Shown: one piece after another, positions 1-6,617 of the stretch
Layout: every line of letters starts with the position of its first letter
How positions within the stretch are numbered: position 1 is the first letter of the stretch
DNA from: Hymenobacter sp.
GTDB lineage: Bacteria; Bacteroidota; Bacteroidia; Cytophagales; Hymenobacteraceae
NCBI GenBank assembly: GCA_025362615.1
Contig: JANYFQ010000318.1
Coordinates: 1 to 12,797 of the forward strand
Length of the DNA: 12,797 nucleotides
Direction of reading: 5' to 3'
Notes under the pieces: generated by a model
What the model was told of the DNA's origin: nothing
Databases searched by the model: none
What the model saw: the letters and a program-made list of their open reading frames with translations, nothing else
Made by a program: the position numbers and the translations under genes

Positions 1-198
1 CCGTTTCCGGCCACCCTGCACCTGCGGGCGCTCGACGTAGCCCGCAAGGTGGCAAAGGCCCGCCTGCTGAAGGACGGCACCCTGGATGCGCAGGCAGCGG
101 CCGATTTTGTCACCAACAACGGCACCCCGTTCGGCGACCGCCGCCGGGCACTCAACACAGCCCCTGCCATCATCATCAACAACCCCGGCCAGTATTGA
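1..198 (+). CDS. C-terminal fragment of an unrecognised protein
   Basis: An open frame runs from the first base of the window to a TGA at 196-198, giving 65 residues of a protein whose start lies upstream. The fragment starts PFPATLHLRALDVARKV and ends IIINNPGQY. It is mixed charged and polar, with no membrane segment, no sorting domain and no motif I recognise. Codon use is GC-rich like the neighbouring genes, and the short gap (10 bases) to the stop of the convergent gene at 209 fits a true gene end. No function is proposed. It could be the tail of an enzyme or of a conserved hypothetical protein. Confidence 0.7.
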   Translation, partial: PFPATLHLRALDVARKVAKARLLKDGTLDAQAAADFVTNNGTPFGDRRRALNTAPAIIINNPGQY

Positions 199-208
199 AC
201 GGTTGCGG

Positions 209-487
209 TTATTTTACTTCTTCGTAATCAACGTATTCGCCGCCCTTGAAGCCGGTGGGGTTGTTCTTGGAAGATGCCGCCGTGGGCGGCACAAAGTCCA
301 CGCGCACCTCGCCCGGCTGCTGGGCTGCCCCGCTGGCATTGGCCCGATAGCCCGGCCCCGGCGGCGGCCCGCCAAATCCGTTGCGCATCTGCTTCCGCAC
401 GAAGCCGCTCAGCACCGTCCGCAGCACCAGCGGCAGCACGTAGCGGACGAAGAAAAAAGTGAAAAGCAGGAGTAGCCAGAAAGTCAT
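209..487 (-). CDS. DUF4834-like small membrane protein
   Basis: A 92-residue protein. Residues 3-26 form one hydrophobic segment (FWLLLLFTFFFVRY then VLPLVLRTVL), followed by a basic patch (RKQMR, 31-35), a Gly/Pro-rich linker and a cytoplasmic-looking tail. The tail contains GEVRVD (59-64) and ends GEYVDYEEVK (83-92). An N-terminal helix, a disordered linker and the GEYVDYEEV ending are what I know of the DUF4834 family of Bacteroidota, whose function is unknown. A longer frame could start at 529, but a TATTTTTG promoter box at 495-502 lies inside that extension. I therefore chose the ATG at 487, which puts the hydrophobic segment at the N-terminus. The gene converges on the fragment at 1-198. 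Confidence 0.8.
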   Translation of the reverse strand: MTFWLLLLFTFFFVRYVLPLVLRTVLSGFVRKQMRNGFGGPPPGPGYRANASGAAQQPGEVRVDFVPPTAASSKNNPTGFKGGEYVDYEEVK

Positions 488-494
488 CGCGGGG

Positions 495-530
495 CAAAAA
501 TAACGGCCGGCACCAGCCAGCCGGTGCAAA
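495..530 (-). promoter_or_regulatory. Bacteroidota-type promoter for the DUF4834-like gene
   Basis: On the minus strand, TATTTTTG (502 down to 495) matches the Bacteroidota -7 box TAnnTTTG exactly. A TTTG (530 down to 527) lies 24 bases upstream as a possible -33 box, at the long end of usual spacing. Only seven bases separate the -7 box from the ATG at 487, so the transcript would have almost no leader. Confidence 0.55.
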
Positions 531-541
531 GACGCGGTGCG

Positions 542-591
542 GGCCGAAAGGTTTTACGACCTCCCGCGCTTCGCCGCGTAAAATTTCGGCC
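542..591. repeat. 15-bp hairpin between divergent promoters
   Basis: GGCCGAAA (542-549) pairs with TTTCGGCC (584-591), and TTTTACG (552-558) pairs with CGTAAAA (577-583). The two stems are separated only by a two-base GG bulge at 550-551. The loop, 559-576, is GC-rich. The hairpin sits between the minus-strand promoter at 495-530 and the tRNA promoter at 598-629. It could insulate the divergent units, act as a regulatory structure, or be a dispersed repeat. Confidence 0.6.
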
Positions 592-597
592 TCGTGC

Positions 598-629
598 TTG
601 CACCTGTTTCGCGCCAGGCGTTATCTTTG
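598..629 (+). promoter_or_regulatory. Promoter for tRNA-Thr
   Basis: TATCTTTG (622-629) matches the -7 consensus TAnnTTTG of Bacteroidota, with TTG (598-600) 21 bases upstream as the -33 element. The tRNA begins 32 bases after the box, leaving room for a short 5' leader. Confidence 0.65.
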
Positions 630-661
630 TGCTCCGGCAGCCCCAGGCCCCGCCGGCAGTT

Positions 662-734
662 GCCGCTTTAGCTCAGTTGGTAGAGCAGCTCATTCGTAAT
701 GAGCAGGTCGTTGGTTCGAGTCCAATAAGCGGCT
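662..734 (+). tRNA. tRNA-Thr (anticodon CGT)
   Basis: A full cloverleaf can be folded by hand. The acceptor stem is GCCGCTT (662-668) with AAGCGGC (727-733). The D arm is GCTC/GAGC. The anticodon stem is GCTCA (688-692) with TGAGC (700-704), closing the loop TTCGTAA with anticodon CGT at 695-697. The T arm is GTTGG/CCAAT around TTCGAGT. The anticodon reads ACG, a threonine codon that suits a GC-rich genome. The 3' CCA is not encoded, since bases after the discriminator T734 read CATAC. A promoter lies at 598-629 and a terminator follows at 756-803. Confidence 0.95.
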
Positions 735-755
735 CATACATTACCCCCCGGAACG

Positions 756-803
756 CCCGGAAAACCGCCCCTCACGTCGTGAAGGCTGTTTTCCGGGTTT
801 TTT
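756..803 (+). terminator. Rho-independent terminator after tRNA-Thr
   Basis: CCCGGAAAAC (756-765) and GTTTTCCGGG (788-797) form a perfect 10-bp stem followed directly by six T (798-803). The loop holds a small palindrome (TCACG/CGTGA). Flanking CCCCCGGAACGC (745-756) and GCGTTCGGGGG (804-814) could extend the pairing imperfectly past the T run. Confidence 0.8.
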
Positions 804-814
804 GCGTTCGGGGG

Positions 815-1060
815 AACCGGTACTCCTGGGGGCGAATACCGCCGGAACGAAGGGCGTAGCAATCAAGGCAGAGCACGGGTGGAAAAGACGAAGGCGCAGG
901 GAACGCGGCAACGGCCCGCTTCTGGGCCGCTGGCCGCTTTTGGCCGGTGTGGACCTCAAGCGGGGTTGCCAACGAACCAGGGGCCGGCCGCTGCGGCACG
1001 ATGGGGCATGAGAGCGATTTGATAACGTGTAAAAACAATTTCATAATCTACATTATCAGG
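815..1060. other. Intergenic region without a recognisable gene
   Basis: No convincing coding frame, RNA or transposase remnant is visible between the tRNA terminator and the next promoter. Short open frames exist on both strands but have no start context and no recognisable protein features. The last about 50 bases (1010-1060) turn AT-rich, as expected upstream of a promoter. The string GAAGGGCGTAGCAATCAAGG (849-868) looks like part of a dispersed intergenic repeat, but I cannot show a second copy here. Confidence 0.5.
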
Positions 1061-1088
1061 TTGTTGGCTTAGCGGGCGGCTACCTTTG
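1061..1088 (+). promoter_or_regulatory. Promoter for the 1657-residue secreted protein
   Basis: TACCTTTG (1081-1088) fits the Bacteroidota -7 box TAnnTTTG, and TTG (1061-1063) lies 17 bases upstream as the -33 box. Transcription would begin near 1094, giving a leader of about 30 bases before the ATG at 1126. Confidence 0.65.
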
Positions 1089-1125
1089 CGGCCTCATCAA
1101 CCGTACCCTAACCAAGCTGTTTTTC

Positions 1126-4100
1126 ATGGAAGAACTTCGTACTTTTAAGGCAGGGAGCGCGTGGCGCCGCTGCTGGAAACAAGTAGCAGCGGCGGGCCTG
1201 CTGCTGACCGCTACCGGCGGCGCGGCGCAGGCCGCGTCCTTCACGCCCGGCAACCTTGTGGTGGTGCGCGTGGGCACCGGCGCAGCCTTCGGAACCCCGG
1301 TTTCGCCCGTCACGACGCTGGGGGCGGCCGTGTTTTTGGACGAGTTTACGCCCACCGGGCGGTTGGTGCAGTCGCTGCCCCTGCCCACGGCGGTGAGCGG
1401 GGCCGATAAAGCCTTTGCATTGGCTGCCACGACTGGGTTTTCGACCGAAGGTGCGGCGACGCTCTCGACCGATAACCGCTACCTGGTACTGGGTGGCTAC
1501 GACGCGGCCCCTGGGGCGGCGCTGGCTTCGTTTGCCAACAACGGCACCGGCCCGAGCTTCGTGCAGCCGTTGCGCGTGGTGGCCCGTATTGGGGCCGACG
1601 GCGTGACGAACACCGCCACGAGCTTCGCCAACAACCTCACCAACTCTTACACCCCGAACACGGGCATTCCGACCGCCACTACGCTGCAAGGCATCCGGGC
1701 CACGGCTTCGGACGACGGCAGCCGCTTTTGGGTGGTGGGCAGCACGGTGGCCACCGGCGGCACCGGGTACATTGCCCTGGGCGGCAGCAGCGCGACCCAG
1801 CTCAGCACCAACGTCACCAACAACCGGGGCATCAACATTGCCAACGGGCAGCTGTATTCCAGCTCGGCATCGGGCTTGTTTACCGGCGTGGACGCGGTGG
1901 GCACCGGCTTGCCGACGACGGCCAGCCAAACCACTGCCAACCTGTTCGGCAACGCCAGCGGCGACAGCGGCAGCAACGGCCCCAGCCCCTACGGCTTCCA
2001 GTTTTTTGACCTGGACAGCGGCATTCCGGGGGTGGACGTGTGCTACGTGGCCGATGCCCGCACGACCGGCACCGGCGGCGGCATTCAGAAATGGAGCAAG
2101 GTAGGGGCCACAACGTGGGTTTTGAACGGCATTCTGGCCTCGGCCGCCGGCCTCCAGACCATCACCGGGCAGCAGGTGAGCGGCGGGGCGGTCCAGCTCT
2201 TCAGCACCGCGCAGAGCGCCGTGAGCACCGCCGGCCTTTACACCGTGACCGACAACACCGGCTACAACGTGGCCCCGACCGGCACCCTGGTGCGGCTGGT
2301 GGCCCCGGCCGCCAACACCGCCTACCGCGGCGTGGCCTTCAGCCCGCAGGTGCCCAACCCGCCCATCACCGTGGCCCAGCTTTCGGGCAACACTTTTTGC
2401 GCCACCACGGCCCAGGCCATCACCGTAACGTACAGCCTCAACCAGACGTTTGGGGCCGGCAACACCTTTACGGCGCAGCTTTCGGATGCCAGCGGCAGCT
2501 TCGCCACGCCCACCGTGCTGGGCAGCGTGAGCGGCACCACGGCCACGCCCATCAGCGGCAGCATTGCCGCCGGCACGCCGAGCGGCACCGGCTACCGGGT
2601 GCGGGTGGTGAGCAGCAACCCGGCCGCGACGGGCATCGAGTCGAACCCCATCACCATCGTGAGCAACCCCACCGTGACGCTCAGCCCCAGCGGCCCGCAG
2701 GGCCTGGTGGCCAGCAACAACGGCACCACCCTGACCGGCACCGAAAACCCGGCCGTGAGCATCCCGGCCACGACGCGCCAGTTTTTTGTGAGCACCAACC
2801 CCGGCGGGCCGTTCACGACGGCCCTCGGCCCGGCCAACGCCGCGAGCTACACCCCCAACTTTGCCACCCCCGGCACTTACTACGTGGTGCTGACTTCGAC
2901 CTTCGCCGGCTGCGGCGCGGCGACGAGCGCCCCGGTGCAAATCACCGTCGGCCCCAATACCTCGACGGCTACCATCGGCGTGAGCCAGGCGGGCACCGGC
3001 ATCGGGAACGGCGGGAGCTTCAACTTCCTGGCCGTGACGACCGGCTCGGCCGGCACCCCGGTGGCCTTCACCGTCGCCAACACCAGCGCCACCGACCCGC
3101 TCAACATTTCGGGCATTGTGTTCAGCAATTCGCAGTTCGCCCTGAGCGGCGCGGCCCCGACCACGGTGAACCCCAGCACCTCGGCTACGTTGAACGTCGT
3201 CTTCACGCCCAGCGCCCAGGGTGCCCGCACGGGCAGCGTCACGATTAACTCGAACGACGTGGCCAACGGCGCTTACCTCGTCAATTTTACCGGCACGGGC
3301 AACGCTCCGGCCCCGACGCTGGGCAGCATTTTGCCGGCCAGCATTGTGGCGGGTATTCCGACGACCGTTACCTTCACCGGCACCAATTTCGTGAGCGGGG
3401 CCACGGTGAGCTTCAACGGCAGCACGCTGCCCACCACGTTTGTGAGCAGCACAGCCATCCGGGCCGTGGTCAGCCCGACGCTGGCCACCAGCGGCACCTT
3501 CCCGGTAACAGTGACCGTGCCGCCCCCCGGCGGCGGCACCACCACGACCCCGGTCGTGAACCTGACCGTGACGGCCAACCCCGGCGGCTTTTTTGAGCCG
3601 TTCGAGCAAACCCTCTACACCACTTACGCCCCCGGTAATCTGGCCTTTACGACTGGTAACTGGTACTTCAGCAACGCCCTGACCAGCAACAACGACGCCA
3701 ACGACCGCAAGAACAACGCCCAGTCGGCCCGCATCCGCACCGAGGGCAACGCCCCCAGCCAGCAGGGCTACATCGCTACCAACTTCGACAAGCCCAACGG
3801 CGTGAACGCGGTGAGCTTTCAGGCCGCCGTGTACGGCGTGGAATCGACGACGACCGGCGGCATTCCCAACATCACGGCCGCAGCGGTGGCCGCCAACCTG
3901 GCCGCCAGTCAGCTTACGCTGGAGGTATCCAACGACGGCGGCAGCACCTGGACGGCCGCCACTCGCACCATCGGCCCGCTCACGGCCACCCTCGCTTCGT
4001 ATTCGGTGACGGGCCTGAACGTGGCCGGCAACGTGCGCCTGCGCCTCCGCAACACCAGCACCATTACCAGCGGCAGCACCAGCGCCCTTGTCCGGTTGAA

Positions 4101-6099
4101 TGTGGACGACGTGCAGCTCACCGACTACACCGCCACCACGGCCGCCGCCACCGACCTGACCGTGGCCGGCCCCCAAACCCTGGGCGCGCCCACCTACCGC
4201 AACGTCACCATCAACAGCGGCGGCACCCTGGCCCTGAACGGCAAGCTGACCGTGACCGGCACCCTGACCCTGAACAACGGCGGGGCCCTGACCCTGAACG
4301 CCGACGTACCCAGCGTACCGGCTTACACCAACGCCCCGGCCCTGAGCCAGGGCGGCCTGGGTGGCAGCGGCAGCCTGAGCGCCGCCGCCGGTAGCACCGT
4401 GAACGTGCTGACCACCGTGGCCACTGCCCAAATCACCAACACCGGCGGCCGCAACCTGAGCGCGGCCACCTTCAACTACAGCGGCACCGCCGCCCAAACC
4501 GGCCAGGACCTGCCCGCCACCGTGGCCGGCATTGCGGTAAACAACGCCGCCAACGGCCTGACCCTGACCCAGCCGGTGGCCGTGACTCAACTGGTGAACC
4601 TGCAAAGCGGCGACCTCGACACGGGCGGCTTCGGCTTCGTGCTGCGCTCGGTGGCCGGCGCGGGCACGGCCCTCATCGACAACACCGGCGGCGGCGTGAC
4701 CGGCACCGGCACCATGCAACGCGCCACGGACAACAACGCGCCGGGGGCCGTGGGCTACCACCAGTACAGCGCCCCGGTGAGCAACACCACCGTGGCCGAC
4801 CTCGACGTGCCGGGCACGTTCACCAACTCGTTCAACACGGCCTACAACGGCGCCACCAGCCCCAGCAGCACCGTGCCTTTCCCGACGGTGTTTGGCTACG
4901 ACCAGGCCCGCCTCGTCACCTCGCCCGCCGTGGGCGGCGACGCTTTCAGCAAGGGCTGGTTTGTGCCCCTGGCCGGGGGCGGCAGCCCGATGGAAATCGG
5001 CAAGGGCTACACGGCCAACATCCCCAACGCGGCCGTTGTCGATTTTGTCGGCACTTTTAATAATGGCTCCCTGAGCGTGACTGGCCTGAGCCGGGGCCTC
5101 GGTTCCGAAGCCGGCTGGCAGCTCGTGGGCAACCCGTACCCCAGCCCCCTGAACTGGGACAACGTGGCCGCCAGCCGCCGGACGGGCCTCGACGGGGCCA
5201 TGTACGTCTTCAACTCCACGGGCCGCTACGCCGGCACCTACCGTACCCGGCAGGGCGGCGTGGGCGACTCGCCGCTGATTGTGGCCGGCTCGGGCTTTTT
5301 TGTCCGCACCCTGCCCGGCCAGACCGGAGCCATCAACTTCGAGAACAACGACCGGGTGAAGACCTTCGGCACCCAGCCCGCCTTCGGCCGGGGCACCGCC
5401 GATGCCCGCCCCTTGCTGGCCCTGACGCTGGCTAACGCCGCCAATACCCTCGCCGACGATGCTTACGTCTATGTGCAAGCCGGCGCCACGGCCGGGGTGG
5501 ACGCTGGTTTTGATGCCAGCAAACTGACCAACCCCAGCGGCCTCAACCTGGCCGCTCTGGCCGGCACCGAGCGCCTGGCCATCAACGGCCTGCCGTTGCT
5601 GGCCGGCCCCACACTCGTGCCCCTGACGGTGGCCGTGCCCGCCGCCGGCAGCTACGTACTTACGGCCGGCCAACTGGCCAACTTCGGCGGCACCACGGTG
5701 GTGCTGCGCGATGCCCTGGCCGGCACCCGCACCGTGCTGGTGCAAGGCACGGCCTACCGCTTCGCGGTGGCTGGCACGTTGGCCAACGGCCGCTTCGTGC
5801 TGGAACTGAACCCGGCCGCCGCCCCGCTGGCTTCGGCGGCGCAAGCCCTGGCGGCGCAGGTGCAGGTGTACCCCAACCCGGCCCACGGCCGCTTCACGCT
5901 TACCCTGCCGGCCGGGGCCGGCCCGGCCCAAGCCACCCTGCTCAATGCCCTGGGGCAGGCAGTCGTCACCCGCACCATTGCCCTGACGGTGGCCGGCGCG
6001 ACGAGCGAATTCAACACCACGGCCCTGCCCACGGGCATCTATGCCCTCACGCTCAAGCTGGGCCACGACACCGTGACCCGGCGCGTGGTGGTGGAGTAA
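1126..6099 (+). CDS. Large multidomain T9SS-secreted surface protein
   Basis: A 1657-residue exported protein. Residues 1-36 are a signal peptide (WRRCWKQ, then a hydrophobic stretch, cleavage near AQA/AS). Residues about 38-410 form a region opening FTPGNLVVVRVG, probably a propeller-like fold. An Ig-like part starts at about 416 (VAQLSGNTFCATT). Residues 614-726 resemble a choice-of-anchor D/HYDIN-type Ig domain (SVTINSND, NFTGTGN). Residues 727-816 resemble an IPT/TIG domain (FTGTNFVSGATVSFNG). Residues 822-1001 look like a jelly roll (FFEPFE to NVDDVQLTDY). A Gly/Thr/Asn-rich beta region follows, with GYHQYSAPV (1210-1218) and WQLVGNPYPSPLNWD (1331-1345). Residues 1579-1657 are a T9SS type A sorting domain (YPNPAHGRF to RRVVVE). 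No catalytic motif is visible, so an adhesin or matrix role is an inference. The start is supported by the promoter at 1061 and the signal peptide. Confidence 0.93.
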   Translation: MEELRTFKAGSAWRRCWKQVAAAGLLLTATGGAAQAASFTPGNLVVVRVGTGAAFGTPVSPVTTLGAAVFLDEFTPTGRLVQSLPLPTAVSGADKAFALAATTGFSTEGAATLSTDNRYLVLGGYDAAPGAALASFANNGTGPSFVQPLRVVARIGADGVTNTATSFANNLTNSYTPNTGIPTATTLQGIRATASDDGSRFWVVGSTVATGGTGYIALGGSSATQLSTNVTNNRGINIANGQLYSSSASGLFTGVDAVGTGLPTTASQTTANLFGNASGDSGSNGPSPYGFQFFDLDSGIPGVDVCYVADARTTGTGGGIQKWSKVGATTWVLNGILASAAGLQTITGQQVSGGAVQLFSTAQSAVSTAGLYTVTDNTGYNVAPTGTLVRLVAPAANTAYRGVAFSPQVPNPPITVAQLSGNTFCATTAQAITVTYSLNQTFGAGNTFTAQLSDASGSFATPTVLGSVSGTTATPISGSIAAGTPSGTGYRVRVVSSNPAATGIESNPITIVSNPTVTLSPSGPQGLVASNNGTTLTGTENPAVSIPATTRQFFVSTNPGGPFTTALGPANAASYTPNFATPGTYYVVLTSTFAGCGAATSAPVQITVGPNTSTATIGVSQAGTGIGNGGSFNFLAVTTGSAGTPVAFTVANTSATDPLNISGIVFSNSQFALSGAAPTTVNPSTSATLNVVFTPSAQGARTGSVTINSNDVANGAYLVNFTGTGNAPAPTLGSILPASIVAGIPTTVTFTGTNFVSGATVSFNGSTLPTTFVSSTAIRAVVSPTLATSGTFPVTVTVPPPGGGTTTTPVVNLTVTANPGGFFEPFEQTLYTTYAPGNLAFTTGNWYFSNALTSNNDANDRKNNAQSARIRTEGNAPSQQGYIATNFDKPNGVNAVSFQAAVYGVESTTTGGIPNITAAAVAANLAASQLTLEVSNDGGSTWTAATRTIGPLTATLASYSVTGLNVAGNVRLRLRNTSTITSGSTSALVRLNVDDVQLTDYTATTAAATDLTVAGPQTLGAPTYRNVTINSGGTLALNGKLTVTGTLTLNNGGALTLNADVPSVPAYTNAPALSQGGLGGSGSLSAAAGSTVNVLTTVATAQITNTGGRNLSAATFNYSGTAAQTGQDLPATVAGIAVNNAANGLTLTQPVAVTQLVNLQSGDLDTGGFGFVLRSVAGAGTALIDNTGGGVTGTGTMQRATDNNAPGAVGYHQYSAPVSNTTVADLDVPGTFTNSFNTAYNGATSPSSTVPFPTVFGYDQARLVTSPAVGGDAFSKGWFVPLAGGGSPMEIGKGYTANIPNAAVVDFVGTFNNGSLSVTGLSRGLGSEAGWQLVGNPYPSPLNWDNVAASRRTGLDGAMYVFNSTGRYAGTYRTRQGGVGDSPLIVAGSGFFVRTLPGQTGAINFENNDRVKTFGTQPAFGRGTADARPLLALTLANAANTLADDAYVYVQAGATAGVDAGFDASKLTNPSGLNLAALAGTERLAINGLPLLAGPTLVPLTVAVPAAGSYVLTAGQLANFGGTTVVLRDALAGTRTVLVQGTAYRFAVAGTLANGRFVLELNPAAAPLASAAQALAAQVQVYPNPAHGRFTLTLPAGAGPAQATLLNALGQAVVTRTIALTVAGATSEFNTTALPTGIYALTLKLGHDTVTRRVVVE

Positions 6100-6114
6100 G
6101 CTACCCATTTCCGC

Positions 6115-6147
6115 AAGCCCGGCCGAATTCTTTTCGGCCGGGCTTTT
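6115..6147 (+). terminator. Rho-independent terminator of the 1657-residue gene
   Basis: AAGCCCGGCCGA (6115-6126) and TCGGCCGGGCTT (6134-6145) form a perfect 12-bp stem with a seven-base loop, and the stem runs into TTTT (6144-6147). It begins 15 bases after the stop codon and should separate this gene from the small gene at 6219. Confidence 0.88.
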
Positions 6148-6218
6148 GGATGAAAAACGATGTTGCAACTGCTCCCGCTTCGGGCAGAAATCAATCTGGA
6201 AAACCTTTTTTGACTCGT

Positions 6219-6425
6219 ATGAAATCTTTTCTCCTCCACAATTTGCCGCCGGTACTGACTTTGGTGCTTTGTGCCGTCGTCGTAGCCTCGGCCCAGCCCG
6301 GAAACGGGGGGCCGATGGGCAACCTGGTTCTTGCCCCGATTGACGGCGGCGCGTCGCTGCTACTCGCCGGGGGCCTGGCCTACGGCGCCCGCAAGCTCCG
6401 GGCCCTGCGCGGCAAAAAAGCCTAG
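6219..6425 (+). CDS. Small exported protein with PIDGG (PID-CTERM-like) tail
   Basis: A 68-residue protein. Residues 1-25 are a signal peptide (MKSFLLHNLPPVLTLVLCAVVVASA, shown here only as start and end: MKSFLL to VASA) with cleavage near ASA/QPG. After a short Gly/Pro spacer come PIDGG (40-44), a small-residue hydrophobic segment (ASLLLAGGLAYGA, 45-57) and a basic end (RKLRALRGKK, 58-67). Motif, membrane helix and basic cluster form the tripartite plan of PEP-CTERM-like sorting signals. It matches what I know of short Bacteroidota proteins called PID-CTERM. The mature part is almost only the signal. The frame could start at 6150, but that would put a polar 23-residue extension before the signal peptide, so I prefer 6219. 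No clear TAnnTTTG box is seen between the terminator at 6147 and the start. The function is unknown. Confidence 0.75.
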   Translation: MKSFLLHNLPPVLTLVLCAVVVASAQPGNGGPMGNLVLAPIDGGASLLLAGGLAYGARKLRALRGKKA

Positions 6426-6617
6426 CTCGGCGGCTTGCGAAAAGCGACGACCCGGTTGGGTGCTTCCGCTGCTCTACGGGCTTATCTGCTGTTTTTACAG
6501 GGTTTACGCACTGATTTGCAGAAGTCATTTCACGATTCTGCGTAATTCCTATTTTTTTCACTCTGATGCGGTTGGCGCGGGGCACAGCTCTGCGCCACTG
6601 TTTTTACTTGCCATTTC

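Noticed and set aside
772..1044. 90-residue minus-strand frame in the gap after the tRNA
   Set aside because: It overlaps the tRNA terminator region, shows no motif and has no promoter box. It is more likely chance or a dispersed repeat.
2040..3248. 402-residue plus-strand frame inside the large gene
   Set aside because: It is a low-complexity His/Arg/Gln/Gly-rich shadow in another frame, with no start signal and full overlap with a well-supported gene.
6515..6557. Promoter for the propeller gene (TTTG at 6515 and TATTTTTT at 6550)
   Set aside because: The boxes are 31 bases apart, too far for the Bacteroidota promoter, and the -7 box lacks its final G.
1108..6585. Antisense open frame of 1825 residues covering the large secreted gene and the small PIDGG gene
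   Set aside because: Its translation is dominated by Gly, Ala, Arg, His and Val with no domain or signal peptide. The sense strand has clear domains and a sorting tail. Long antisense frames arise from GC-rich codon use.
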